Source: Heliobacterium chlorum (GTDB lineage Bacteria > Bacillota > Desulfitobacteriia > Heliobacteriales > Heliobacteriaceae). From it: 64,000 nt of DNA. The notes beneath the pieces are model-generated. The model was given only the letters and a program-made list of their open reading frames with translations, ran no database searches and was not told where the DNA came from. Each line of letters starts with the position of its first letter. Positions within the stretch are counted from its first letter, which is position 1. The DNA lies in contig NZ_JACVHF010000003.1 in NCBI RefSeq assembly GCF_014502795.1, positions 124,001 through 188,000 on the forward strand, in the 5' to 3' direction. Shown piece by piece: positions 53,631 through 62,096 of the stretch. The translations under genes and the position numbers were made by a program.

Positions 53631-54641
53631 CTATAATCGGTGTAAAAAATCCCGCCATCGGGCTTGTAAAGTACTCCCGGTGGTTTCCCACGGGATGGTG
53701 CGAATCACTTCTTCAGCTGGTTTTCCTACAGGGTAATAGGCTGATTCAGGCATATGAATCTGAAACACCGAAGCCCCTAAAAACCACGGCTGGTGCCAAA
53801 AAACTTTATAAAAAGCGGAAAAGCAATCCCGCTGTTCTCGCGGACTTGGTTTATCAGAGGGATTCACACTCCAGGGCATACAATTGGTTCCTGCAAAGTT
53901 TACATAACCAACTTCACCGAAAAAAATCGGCTTGTTCCACCGTTGATGGAACTGGACAATCTGTTCGACGATCGGTTGCCGGCGCATGTAACGGGTTGAA
54001 CGGTACCAAGCGCCAATCAGCTCTTTTTCTGTCGGTTCCCAGGAGTTGGTCAATTCAAAATAGGCCGATATGGAGATAAAATCTACCTGACCGAAAAGTG
54101 GATTTTCCAGCTTCTTTTGAAATTTACGATCCAGGGGATTGACCCAAGATGTATACCACCACTGGGTCCGATAGGTGATTTTACCGTCGTAAATTTGGCG
54201 AATCTCCTTGATCAACTGGATCCACTGATCGGGGTAGGGTTCGAGATGGATGATGCCATCGGAAATCACGAGAGTGCCGATGCGCTCCTCCTGGGCAAAC
54301 TTGGCCGCTTGCAAGCAGATGTCGCCCCACCTGTGGAACCATTCCTTCACGTCTGTTGGATTCCAGGCGGTTTCTGCCAGCCCACCTTGGTTCACCCATG
54401 GAAAAGGCTCTAAAAAAGCGTCCAGACCGGCCTTTCGGATCGGTTCCATGGCTTTCGCCGCCCATGAAAGAGACTGTGGGTGCATCGTCATTTCTGCCGA
54501 CTGGGGATTAGGCACATCGACTCGCAAAGGGACATTGAGGGTATTTAACTTCAGCCGTCCTGCGTTTTCCAGGGGAAGACTCACGTCGTCCATCCGATCA
54601 GGCAAAAGATTTCCTGATTTGATTTTCCTTACTTTCCCCAC
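53631..54641 (-). CDS. GH113-like TIM-barrel protein
   Basis: A 336-aa protein with a TIM-barrel pattern: LEPFPWVNQGG, GQVDFISISAYFELTNS and IFFGEVGYVNF, in the style of GH113 beta-mannanase-like enzymes. The Glu in FGEVGY is in nucleophile position. The acid/base segment, usually GTE or GNE, reads ISDGIIHLEP here, so catalysis is uncertain. No signal peptide. The operon partner is the VTT membrane protein. Confidence 0.65.
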   Translation of the reverse strand: MGKVRKIKSGNLLPDRMDDVSLPLENAGRLKLNTLNVPLRVDVPNPQSAEMTMHPQSLSWAAKAMEPIRKAGLDAFLEPFPWVNQGGLAETAWNPTDVKEWFHRWGDICLQAAKFAQEERIGTLVISDGIIHLEPYPDQWIQLIKEIRQIYDGKITYRTQWWYTSWVNPLDRKFQKKLENPLFGQVDFISISAYFELTNSWEPTEKELIGAWYRSTRYMRRQPIVEQIVQFHQRWNKPIFFGEVGYVNFAGTNCMPWSVNPSDKPSPREQRDCFSAFYKVFWHQPWFLGASVFQIHMPESAYYPVGKPAEEVIRTIPWETTGSTLQARWRDFLHRL

Positions 54642-54792
54642 TGGATCACATCCCTTGACCTTTTTTGATCAACATCATCTATTTTTGATCTTACTCATCC
54701 CTACCCGGTTCGAGCACAATTATGGTATTCTCTTGTTAGATACAGGGGGCTTCTCTGGAAAAATACCACTTCATATAGGGAGGGGACGGCTA

Positions 54793-54972
54793 ATGGCCAA
54801 GCAAAAGAAATCAATGGTGCCCTCAGAACCGGAAAAGGAATCTTTTCTTCGCAAGATACCAGGGTTCCGTACGGAAACACCCTGGAAAATGGGGGCTGCT
54901 TTAGCATTTTATATGTGTATCGTCTTCGCACTGCTTATCGGTTCCGGAATTTTCCACAATCCACAGCCCTAA
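54793..54972 (+). CDS. Small single-helix membrane protein (59 aa)
   Basis: A 59-aa protein with a charged N-terminal half (KQKKSMVPSEPEKESF) and one hydrophobic helix (AALAFYMCIVFALLIGSGIF). GGGAGGGG lies about 8 bases before ATG. The frame stays open upstream, but only this part has an initiation site. Function unknown. A strong inverted-repeat terminator follows. Confidence 0.6.
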   Translation: MAKQKKSMVPSEPEKESFLRKIPGFRTETPWKMGAALAFYMCIVFALLIGSGIFHNPQP

Positions 54973-54986
54973 GCTGAACATAGCCA

Positions 54987-55037
54987 ACCATGGAAAAAGG
55001 GAAGCCCGTTATAGACAGGCTTCCCTTTTTCCATGGT
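54987..55037. terminator. Perfect 20-bp inverted-repeat terminator
   Basis: ACCATGGAAAAAGGGAAGCC (54987-55006) and its exact complement (55018-55037) with an 11-nt loop. It separates two convergent small membrane-protein genes. Confidence 0.8.
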
Positions 55038-55045
55038 CAAGGGGA

Positions 55046-55147
55046 CTATAAATCGGCCATGAGCCACCAAAGCATCAGATTCATTCCCCCGTAGAGCAAT
55101 AAAAGATAGACGAGCACACCGGCCATATAGAAGACGCTTTGGCGCAT
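55046..55147 (-). CDS. Very small membrane peptide (33 aa)
   Basis: A 33-codon frame, MRQSVFYMAGVLVYLLLL..., almost entirely one hydrophobic helix, with GGGAGTG about 7 bases before ATG. It faces the terminator at 54987-55037. Single-helix peptides of this size are common in Firmicutes but often unannotated. Probability of being real is moderate. Confidence 0.45.
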   Translation of the reverse strand: MRQSVFYMAGVLVYLLLLYGGMNLMLWWLMADL

Positions 55148-55199
55148 AAGGCTCACTCCCTGAACCGTTCTCAGGTATAGTGTACCCCGCCACTCGTCT

Positions 55200-55664
55200 T
55201 TAGCCTCGTATATCCGGCGGAAGATCTCTTTTGGCGGCCGCTTCTGTAGCCAGAAAGTCACAGCGCTCGTTTTCCGGGTGACCTGCATGGCCTTTTACCC
55301 ACTGAAAATCAACTTCATGTTTATCGAGCAGTTCCAGCATTCTTTTCCACAGATCTACATTTAAAGCCGGATCCTTTTTGTTGCGCATCCAGTTATTCGC
55401 TTTCCACCGCCGTGCCCACCCTTGTTTGACAGCGTCAACGAGATATCGCGAGTCACTGTACAAGGTCACCCGGCAAGGTTCTTTGAGCGTTTCCAGTCCG
55501 CGGATAGCAGCTAACATTTCCATCCGGTTGTTCGTAGTGTCCCGATAACCGCCGGACATCTCCTTCCGATGTTCACCATAGATTAAGACAACACCATATC
55601 CACCGGGACCTGGATTGCCGCTACAGGCTCCATCGGTATATAGGGTCACTTCCTTTTTTGCCAT
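55200..55664 (-). CDS. rnhA: Ribonuclease HI
   Basis: A 154-aa RNase HI that removes RNA from RNA:DNA hybrids. The catalytic residues are visible in [13 protein letters not shown] (Asp), [10 protein letters not shown] (Glu), [10 protein letters not shown] (Asp) and NERCDFLA (Asp). Basic protrusion [15 protein letters not shown] is present. Full length. Confidence 0.95.
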   Translation of the reverse strand: MAKKEVTLYTDGACSGNPGPGGYGVVLIYGEHRKEMSGGYRDTTNNRMEMLAAIRGLETLKEPCRVTLYSDSRYLVDAVKQGWARRWKANNWMRNKKDPALNVDLWKRMLELLDKHEVDFQWVKGHAGHPENERCDFLATEAAAKRDLPPDIRG

Positions 55665-55800
55665 TATGGAATCACGACCTCATTTCTAGTTTCCTGCCAC
55701 TTTTTATGGCACGTAAGGAAATTTCATTCGCTTAGCATTACCCAGAAGCGAAATGATTGCCCCTGTTCCATTTGCCTAAGATTAGGCAGGTTTTTTCTTT

Positions 55801-56547
55801 TTAGGTTCGACAGCCTGATGGTATGCATCCCTTTCCCTGCTTGAAAATACGCTTATAATGTTCCAGAATTATTTCCAACACCTGAATGCGGGCCCATTTT
55901 TTTTGTTCGCCCGAAATCAAGTACCAATGCGCATAGTCTTTATGGGTCTTTGCCAGCATCTCTTCGATAGCCTCTCTATAATCGTCCCATTTCTCCCGGT
56001 TACGCCAGTCTTCCTTCGTGATTTTCCAGCGTTTGTAGGGATTGGATTCTCGATCTTTGAACCGCCGCAACTGTTCCTCTTTGGTAATGTGTAAGAAAAA
56101 TTTTATGAGAAGTGTACCGTCATTGACAAGCATTTTTTCGAAATCATTGATTTCACCGTAAGCTCGTTTCCAGGCTTCCTTCGGACAGAGCTTCTCTACC
56201 CGCTCTACCAGAACACGCCCGTACCAACTCCGGTCGAATATGCCCATCTCGCCGGCTCGAGGCAAGCGCAGCCAGAAACGGCGCAAATAATGATGGCGCA
56301 TCTCCTCGGGGCTGGGGGCGCCGATGGGGTGAACATGGTATGTACGCGGGTCAAACTGTTCGGTTATACGACGAATGACTCCACCCTTGCCGGCAGCGTC
56401 CCATCCTTCAAAGAGGAGGATAATGGGAACCTTCTCCTCAATCATCTGGAACTGGTATTCGAGTAATTCCAACTGGAGTTTGAGCAGTTTTTGTTGATAT
56501 TCCCGCTCCGGAATCCGGGCCGTCAAGTCCACATCGGCTAGACCCAT
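55801..56547 (-). CDS. Polyphosphate kinase 2 family protein
   Basis: A 248-aa PPK2. Walker A GWDAAGKGGVIRRIT, the lid region DPRTYHVHPIGAPSPEE and Walker B-like FDRSWYGRVLVERVE are diagnostic. It transfers phosphate between polyphosphate and a nucleotide (AMP/ADP or GDP); class I versus III cannot be assigned by eye. A 17-bp interrupted hairpin (56601-56646) lies in the divergent region with the lipoprotein gene. Confidence 0.92.
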   Translation of the reverse strand: MGLADVDLTARIPEREYQQKLLKLQLELLEYQFQMIEEKVPIILLFEGWDAAGKGGVIRRITEQFDPRTYHVHPIGAPSPEEMRHHYLRRFWLRLPRAGEMGIFDRSWYGRVLVERVEKLCPKEAWKRAYGEINDFEKMLVNDGTLLIKFFLHITKEEQLRRFKDRESNPYKRWKITKEDWRNREKWDDYREAIEEMLAKTHKDYAHWYLISGEQKKWARIQVLEIILEHYKRIFKQGKGCIPSGCRT

Positions 56548-56600
56548 GGTAAAGACCTCCTCGGCCAGTTTTTTCTAGTATACCACGAAAGAGTAAAGTA

Positions 56601-56646
56601 AAAGACCCTTCCTTCATATCCGGCATGGGATGAAGGATGGGTCTTT
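56601..56646. repeat. Interrupted inverted repeat between ppk2 and the lipoprotein gene
   Basis: AAAGACCC-tt-CCTTCAT with ATGAAGG-at-GGGTCTTT across a 12-nt loop. It could be a leader hairpin or bidirectional attenuator. No known family. Confidence 0.6.
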
Positions 56647-56737
56647 CCTGTTAATAACATTTTTTCAAGAAAACACTCATTTTTTCTTAATTTTGGAGTA
56701 TATATTCAGAGACAAATATTCAAAGGAGGGTTTCAGT

Positions 56738-57685
56738 GTGCGCGGGACAATGAAACGAGCCTTAATGGCAATCCTCATGATCGTCCTCTGTGCCTCAGTC
56801 CTGGTCGGATGTGCTCAAACCGACATCCAAGTCAAAGTGAATCCCGATGGCAGTGGTGACCTCAAGTATGCGGTCCTCGTCGACCAATCTTTGATCACCC
56901 AGAACGAGTCCGATCCCCTCAGTGACTTAAAACAAGGGGCCGAAAGCTCCGGTTTTACAGTCACCAGCCTGGAGCAAGAAGGTTTCATCGGTTTTGAAGC
57001 TTCCAAAAAAGTTAAGAACATCGCCAAAGAAACATCCAATGACGTATTCCTGGGCAAAATCGGTGAAGGGTTTACGCTGCAAAAGTCTTTCTTAAAGACT
57101 ACATACAAGCTGAACACCGATATCGATCTTTCGGACCTCAACTTTGTGGCTAATGAAAAACTTAATCCCTTCGTCCAAGCGGCGATGAAACAAGTGAAAC
57201 TGAAGCTCACCGTCGATCTCCCCGTAGCTGCCATGAGCAGCAATGCTACCAGTGCCTCGAACAACGGCAAATCTCTGACATGGGATCTCAAAGCCGGTGA
57301 AACGAACCATATTTCCATCAATGCGGAACAATATAGCCCCATGACCATCTCCCTGCTGGGCATTATCTTACTCTTAATCATTGCGGGCGCTGGAATGGTT
57401 GTTACGCAAAGACCGGAACTGCTTGAGCTCGAAAACATCAAAGCAGCCTTAGGGATTGACAAAAAAGAAGATCAACCAGCTGCCGAAGGTGAACAAAGCC
57501 AAGTAGCGGAAGGCACCGAGCAAGCCGGTGAAACAGCTGTAGCGGAAGCCGTCTCCGAAAGCACTGAAACTCCTTCTGTGGTTGCCGTCGAAGAACCTGC
57601 CTCTGAAGCAACTGTAGAAACGGTCGCCGAAGTTCCGGCAGAATCTTCGGTAAGCGCTGACCAAGAAGAAAACAAAGAAGGTTAA
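56738..57685 (+). CDS. DUF3153/LppM-like lipoprotein with acidic tail
   Basis: A 315-aa lipoprotein. Signal peptide with lipobox LVGC (Cys25). An extracytoplasmic LppM-like domain (about 27-205) is followed by one helix (TISLLGIILLLIIAGAGMVV) and a C-terminal ~75-residue tail very rich in Glu, Ala and Val. Start is GTG 56738, with AGGAGGG 7 bases upstream. Function unknown; the tail would be cytoplasmic if both membrane segments insert. Confidence 0.75.
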   Translation: MRGTMKRALMAILMIVLCASVLVGCAQTDIQVKVNPDGSGDLKYAVLVDQSLITQNESDPLSDLKQGAESSGFTVTSLEQEGFIGFEASKKVKNIAKETSNDVFLGKIGEGFTLQKSFLKTTYKLNTDIDLSDLNFVANEKLNPFVQAAMKQVKLKLTVDLPVAAMSSNATSASNNGKSLTWDLKAGETNHISINAEQYSPMTISLLGIILLLIIAGAGMVVTQRPELLELENIKAALGIDKKEDQPAAEGEQSQVAEGTEQAGETAVAEAVSESTETPSVVAVEEPASEATVETVAEVPAESSVSADQEENKEG

Positions 57686-57698
57686 TTAAACCGTTCAT

Positions 57699-57745
57699 AA
57701 AAAACCCTTCACTTCAGCCTTTATCAGGCTGGGTGAAGGGTTTTT
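57699..57745 (+). terminator. Terminator of the lipoprotein gene
   Basis: AAAAACCCTTCAC-21 nt-GTGAAGGGTTTTT hairpin. Confidence 0.88.
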
Positions 57746-57754
57746 CTTATACGT

Positions 57755-57943
57755 TTATTGCGCTGCCGACGAGTAGTTTACTCCAATACGTTTCGTTTCC
57801 GACTCATAGAGTGCGTTGACGACGGGACGCAATTTGTTCAGCCCTTCGGCAATCTTTCGTTCCGTTACTTCCTGGTACTTTTTTTCAGCGTACGTGTACG
57901 CTGCGGCACCGGAAAGCAATGTGAGCATCAAACGACCCACCAT
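57755..57943 (-). CDS. Hypothetical small protein (62 aa)
   Basis: A 62-aa protein with a short N-terminal hydrophobic stretch (GRLMLTLLSGAAAYTYA) and a charged helix (EKKYQEVTERKIAEGLNKLRPVV). The start is ATG 57943, with GAGGTG 7 bases upstream. No family recognised. Confidence 0.6.
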   Translation of the reverse strand: MVGRLMLTLLSGAAAYTYAEKKYQEVTERKIAEGLNKLRPVVNALYESETKRIGVNYSSAAQ

Positions 57944-58112
57944 ATATATACACCTCACATAACAGCCATTTCCTCATAGTTCTATTTTATGGCTTTGTGA
58001 ATGATATTACAATCTCTACGCACCTTAAATAAAGCTTATACAATGGTCCCTTAAGGGGTTTCTTAGCAAATGGAGGCCAACTCTCTTTCGAAAGTTGGTC
58101 ATTGTAACAAAA

Positions 58113-58157
58113 CTGTCACCTAGCTGTCACTTGCTTGTCATCTGTTGCGGCTAGAAT
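58113..58157 (+). promoter_or_regulatory. Pho-box-like triple repeat with -10 box
   Basis: CTGTCAC (58113-58119), CTGTCAC (58124-58130) and TTGTCAT (58135-58141) repeat every 11 bases, the geometry of PhoB/PhoP (OmpR-family) sites. TAGAAT (58152-58157) lies 10 bases after the last repeat, as in PhoB-activated promoters that lack a -35 box. Confidence 0.65.
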
Positions 58158-58163
58158 AAGGGA

Positions 58164-58250
58164 AACTGCCTACCCTTTTCTTTATGCCCTTGCAGTCCAA
58201 CGGTGGCAAAAAGTAAAATGCCCGGCCAAGAGGCCGGGCATTTTGAAAAT
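58164..58250 (+). ncRNA. Putative small RNA from the Pho-box-like promoter
   Basis: Transcription from the -10 at 58152 would start near 58164 and reach the GGCCGGGC hairpin at 58215-58244, giving about 85 nt. The only frame inside is a 10-codon one without a ribosome-binding site. This is a prediction from promoter and terminator only. Confidence 0.35.
58215..58244. terminator. Terminator of htrA (also stops plus-strand transcription)
   Basis: AAAATGCCCGGCC-AAGA-GGCCGGGCATTTT, a perfect 13-bp hairpin; the minus-strand side continues with ACTTTTT. The rest of the gene-free stretch 57944-58256 holds the Pho-box-like array and an AACTTTC-type hairpin near 58077-58098. Confidence 0.88.
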
Positions 58251-58256
58251 TCATGA

Positions 58257-59294
58257 TTAATTTGTGTAAGGCGATTGCTCTAAGGTCGCCTGTAAACTGA
58301 CCGTCTCCCCATTTCGGTAGACTATCAAGCTCATGGTGTCACCGACGGCGTGATTATTAATGACATTTGTAAACTGCTGCATAGTGGTGATGTCGTTATC
58401 GTCCACTTTTGTGATGATATCGCCTCGTTGCAAACCACATTTGGCAGCAGGACTGTTGGCTACAACCTGCTTTATGTAAAACCCGCGAGGAAGATCGTAA
58501 TAATTGGCGGCTGCTTCAGTCACGATTAGACCGGAGACGCCCAGCCATGGACGAGCTACGTGTCCTTGTTCAATCAATTGCTGTACAATCGGTTTCGCCA
58601 CGTTGATAGGAATGGCAAAACCCATGCCTTCGACGCCGGATGAGGCAATTTTCGCGCTGTTGATGCCGATGAGTTCACCGCGCATATTGAAGAGGCCTCC
58701 GCCTGAATTACCGGGGTTGATGGCTGCATCCGTCTGGAGCACCTTTAAGCGAGTCTCTCCTACATCCAATGTCCGATCGGTAGCGCTGATGATCCCGTGG
58801 GTTACGGTGCGGGCGAACTCTTTGCCCAGAGGATTGCCGATGGCCACCACCAGTTCTCCCACCTCGACGGTGTCCGAATTTCCCAAGGGAGCCGAAGTGA
58901 GACCTTCCGAGTCTATTTTTACGACAGCCAGATCTGTGCGGGGATCTCGCCCGATGATTCGGCCTTGCGTCGTCCGGCCGTCGGCCAAACCGACTTGCAG
59001 CGCCTTCGCCCCTTCTACCACATGGTTGTTCGTAACGATATAGCCGTTTTGTGCGTCGATGATCACGCCGGAGCCGGAAGAGCTTTCAACCAATTGTTCT
59101 GACCAAAAATCGGTCTCCAGATTGGCTATAGAAACAACAGCCGGACCGGCTGATTTTGCAATTTGCGGTATTGGCCAGTAGTTGATTCCTGGATAAGGTG
59201 AACCGATATCGGCCCATGCAGCCGGTAAAGGTAACAACGTGAAAAAAGTCATGAAGAGAACAAATCTTTTGATCCATTGGGGCAGCCTTTTCAT
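58257..59294 (-). CDS. HtrA/DegP-family serine protease
   Basis: A 345-aa exported S1C protease. A signal peptide (FVLFMTFFTLLPLPAAWA) is followed by the trypsin-like domain with His in TNNHVVEG, Asp in RTDLAVVK and Ser in NPGNSGGGL, and one C-terminal PDZ domain (GFYIKQVVANSPAAKCGLQRGD). It degrades or refolds damaged envelope proteins. It lies divergent from a two-component system that may regulate it. The -10/-35 pair at 59330-59359 fits its own promoter. Confidence 0.93.
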   Translation of the reverse strand: MKRLPQWIKRFVLFMTFFTLLPLPAAWADIGSPYPGINYWPIPQIAKSAGPAVVSIANLETDFWSEQLVESSSGSGVIIDAQNGYIVTNNHVVEGAKALQVGLADGRTTQGRIIGRDPRTDLAVVKIDSEGLTSAPLGNSDTVEVGELVVAIGNPLGKEFARTVTHGIISATDRTLDVGETRLKVLQTDAAINPGNSGGGLFNMRGELIGINSAKIASSGVEGMGFAIPINVAKPIVQQLIEQGHVARPWLGVSGLIVTEAAANYYDLPRGFYIKQVVANSPAAKCGLQRGDIITKVDDNDITTMQQFTNVINNHAVGDTMSLIVYRNGETVSLQATLEQSPYTN

Positions 59295-59329
59295 GTGATG
59301 TATCTCCTTTCAGTTGTTTTACAAAGAAA

Positions 59330-59359
59330 ATTATAATACTTTCTCCGAGAATGTATCAA
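59330..59359 (-). promoter_or_regulatory. Sigma-A promoter of htrA
   Basis: Minus-strand TTGATA (59354-59359), an 18-base spacer and TATAAT (59330-59335). Confidence 0.75.
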
Positions 59360-59411
59360 GAATATGAAATAGTTCTATAATTCCTTTATGTTATGTAAAC
59401 AGGGGTAACAT

Positions 59412-59439
59412 TTAACAACTCTATATTTTCCGTTACAAT
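59412..59439 (+). promoter_or_regulatory. Promoter of the two-component system
   Basis: TTAACA (59412-59417), a 16-base spacer and TACAAT (59434-59439). TGTTA/TAACA repeats immediately upstream could bind the regulator itself. Confidence 0.5.
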
Positions 59440-59464
59440 GGGATACAGGGAGGTGTTCTTGAAG

Positions 59465-60205
59465 ATGAGCTTCTCAGCTATGAACTCTGAAGCGACGATT
59501 CTCATCGTAGAAGATGAAAGCAAAATCCGTCGGATGCTCCGTCTATTTTTGGAACAAGAAGGGCTTGTTGTTATTGAAGCGGAAGATGGTCAACCCGCTC
59601 TGGAACTCTTGAAGGAGCAACCAGTCGATCTGGTCATTCTCGATTTGATGATGCCGGGACTGGACGGCTGGACAACATGCCGCAAGATCCGGGAAAGATC
59701 AGACCTTCCTATCTTGATGTTGACCGCTCGAGGCGAAGAATCGGATCGGGTTCTTGGCTTTGAACTGGGCGCTGACGATTATGTCGTTAAACCTTTCAGT
59801 CCCCGGGAAATTGTTCTACGGGTAAAGGCCCTGCTTCGCCGACGGGGAACAGGCGCATCTGGAACCGGGACAACCGCCTCTTCGCACCCCTCAGAGGCGG
59901 CTCTTCAATTTCCTGGACTCCTTCTCTACCCGGAGGGTCGAAAAGTCGTTGTAGAAGGCCACAACCTCTCCCTCACCCCCTTAGAATACGATCTGTTGCA
60001 TTTTCTCGTTCAAAATGCCGGTCGAGTTCTCACCAGAGACCTTCTGCTCGATCGAGTCTGGGGGTATGACTACGGCGGCGACAGCCGGACCGTCGATACC
60101 CATGTGCGCCGGCTCCGAGATAAGTTATCGCGCCTTTCGCCTCAAGTGGCCGCTTATGTGAGTACCGTCCGTGGTTTAGGTTATAAATTCGAGGTAGAGC
60201 CATGA
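59465..60205 (+). CDS. OmpR/PhoB-family response regulator
   Basis: A 246-aa regulator. The receiver domain has acidic VEDES, the phosphoacceptor Asp in ILDLMMPGLDG, Thr in MLTARG and Lys in VVKPFSPRE. The C-terminal winged helix (LSLTPLEYDLLHFL, GYDYGGDSRTVDTHVRRLRDKL) binds direct repeats. It is the natural candidate to bind the phased CTGTCAC-type array 1.3 kb away. ATG 59465 has GGGAGGTG 9 bases upstream. It overlaps the kinase gene by 4 bases (ATGA). Confidence 0.93.
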   Translation: MSFSAMNSEATILIVEDESKIRRMLRLFLEQEGLVVIEAEDGQPALELLKEQPVDLVILDLMMPGLDGWTTCRKIRERSDLPILMLTARGEESDRVLGFELGADDYVVKPFSPREIVLRVKALLRRRGTGASGTGTTASSHPSEAALQFPGLLLYPEGRKVVVEGHNLSLTPLEYDLLHFLVQNAGRVLTRDLLLDRVWGYDYGGDSRTVDTHVRRLRDKLSRLSPQVAAYVSTVRGLGYKFEVEP

Positions 60206-61803
60206 TCGGCCGGAGCATCGTACTTAAAATCTGGCTGACCCTCGTCGGCTTTTCTCTGGCCCTTTTGCTTCCGGTAGGCTGGTTTTTCTCTAACATGTTT
60301 AGCGACTTCTACGTGCAGCGCGAGACAGACGATCTGGTGAACAAAGCGAGTCTGATTGCAGTAGAACAGGATATAGACACAGCAAGACGGTTGGCCTTAG
60401 CCCTCACTGGCGCATCGGCGGCCATGGCTGCCTTCGGTGACAGCGACGGAAATATTACAGAGGTGCTGAGTCGATCCGGTAACCCGCAATGTGCAGACGA
60501 TACCAATCCGAACTCCACCATTCGCAAGGGCCGCGGTCCCTCAGGAAACGGAATGGGTCCCCGTGGGGGAAACGGTCTCGGTCCTCGAATGGGACCGATA
60601 ACAGGACAAGGCCCCTGGTGGGCAGAAAGTGGGAATGCTTCATCGACGGCAAAGGTTGATCTTTCGGCTTCTGAATTGATGCAACTGAAACAAGGTGAAA
60701 TCATCACCCGGCAAGTGAATATATCCATCCTAAACATACCCTCATTCATGGTAGCCGTACCGGCCCGCCAAGATGGACAGGTGTTGAGGGTCCTCTATGT
60801 CTTTGCTGCCCTGGAACCGATGGACGAAACAGTCAGCCATATCCGCTCCTGGGTGTTTGGGGCTAGTGCCCTGGCCCTGCTTTTATCCACCTTGGCAGCT
60901 TATTTGCTTTCCAAAAAAGTGGCCCGCCCATTGACAATCCTCTACGGCGCGGCTGAAAAAATGCGGCAAGGTGATTTCGAACAAAAAATCCCTGTCGAGT
61001 CGGACGACGAAATCGGCCGTCTCGGTCAGACCTTGAATACCTTATCGGCAGAGCTCTCGAAAAGCTTGGCCGAGTTGGAAACGAAAAACATCCAGTTGGC
61101 TCGCGGGATGCAAAGTATGCAAGATCTGGCGGCGAACGTCTCTCATGACCTGCGAACTCCCCTCTTTTTGGTCCAAGGATATGCCGAAGCGCTCCGAGAC
61201 GATATGCCGAAGACCCCAGAGGATCGGCGGGAAATGGCGGGGATCATTTTGGAAGAGTCGGAACGGATGCAGCGTCTCGTTCAGGACCTGCTCCAATTAG
61301 CCCAGTTGGAGTCCGGATATATGCCCGTCGCTATAGAACCTCTAGATCCCGAGGAGTTAACCCGACGAGTTCTGCGCAAAATGAATACCCTGGCTGAAGA
61401 AAAATCTGTTCAACTGATCGTTCAGATACCCGAGCATTTACCGGTAATCATGGGGAACGGCGATCGCTTGACCCAAGCCCTGATCAATCTCGTCGACAAT
61501 GCGCTGCGTCATACGCCCAAAGACGGTCAAGTCACCTTAGAGGTGGAACAAACAACTTCTTTTCTCCGGTTTACCGTCAGCGATACAGGTTCCGGTTTGG
61601 CGGAAGAAGATATTCCCCGTGTCTGGGAACGTTTTTATCGCGGCGAGAAATCGCGTACCCGAAAAATCCCCGGCACCGGTTTAGGGCTGGCTATCGTCAA
61701 AGCTATCATAGAAAGTCATGGCGGACAGGTCGGGGCTGCAAACAATGGCGGTCCTGGCGCAAGATTTTATTTCACCCTGCCTCATCACAGGACAGGAGAC
61801 TAG
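60202..61803 (+). CDS. Sensor histidine kinase with Gly/Arg-Pro-rich sensor loop
   Basis: A 533-aa membrane kinase: an N-terminal helix, an extracytoplasmic domain of about 175 residues, a second helix (about 212-236), HAMP, HisKA with VSHDLRTPLF and HATPase (NLVDNALRH, DTGSGLAEED, GTGLGLAIV). The sensor loop holds a Gly/Pro/Arg-rich repeat (GNGMGPRGGNGLGPRMGP...GQG) resembling DUF5320-type proteins, which is unusual for a sensor. It may sense a ligand or metal. It is coupled to the preceding regulator. Confidence 0.92.
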   Translation: MIGRSIVLKIWLTLVGFSLALLLPVGWFFSNMFSDFYVQRETDDLVNKASLIAVEQDIDTARRLALALTGASAAMAAFGDSDGNITEVLSRSGNPQCADDTNPNSTIRKGRGPSGNGMGPRGGNGLGPRMGPITGQGPWWAESGNASSTAKVDLSASELMQLKQGEIITRQVNISILNIPSFMVAVPARQDGQVLRVLYVFAALEPMDETVSHIRSWVFGASALALLLSTLAAYLLSKKVARPLTILYGAAEKMRQGDFEQKIPVESDDEIGRLGQTLNTLSAELSKSLAELETKNIQLARGMQSMQDLAANVSHDLRTPLFLVQGYAEALRDDMPKTPEDRREMAGIILEESERMQRLVQDLLQLAQLESGYMPVAIEPLDPEELTRRVLRKMNTLAEEKSVQLIVQIPEHLPVIMGNGDRLTQALINLVDNALRHTPKDGQVTLEVEQTTSFLRFTVSDTGSGLAEEDIPRVWERFYRGEKSRTRKIPGTGLGLAIVKAIIESHGGQVGAANNGGPGARFYFTLPHHRTGD

Positions 61804-61833
61804 GTTTTAACGATCCAAGAAGGTAAAAAAAGA

Positions 61834-61856
61834 ACCCTGGAGCACGACTCCAGGGT
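61834..61856 (-). terminator. Hairpin with T tract on the minus strand only
   Basis: ACCCTGGA-7 nt-TCCAGGGT. T7 is on the minus-strand side. No minus-strand gene lies upstream, so it may stop antisense transcription into the kinase or serve both. The rest of 61804-62096 has no gene and nothing I recognise. Confidence 0.5.
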
Positions 61857-62096
61857 AGGCAGATGGATATTTGAAAAGAAGGCAATTTAAGTATAAAATA
61901 TGATTTTACTTTTCGCCTCAGACGTTAGACCTGTTTAAATTGGGACTTAAGTCATATTTACAAAAATCAATACTATTGGATACCTGCGGCAAGCCTATCT
62001 ATTTGCTTTTGCGAAAAAATACTCAAAAGGGATCGCCTTTTCTTTGAATGGTCAGCCCTCCCCCGTTCATATAAAAAACCAAAGGAGGTTCGAGCT

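Noticed and set aside
54250-54792. Open frame upstream of the 59-aa membrane protein, 240 codons in total
   Set aside because: It overlaps the GH113-like gene on the other strand and lacks an initiation signal. Only the part after ATG 54793 has a good ribosome-binding site.
62006-62017. Exact 12-base match CTTTTGCGAAAA shared with 47934-47945 (opposite strand)
   Set aside because: Many 12-base repeats are expected by chance in 64 kb on two strands; it is not evidence of a family by itself.
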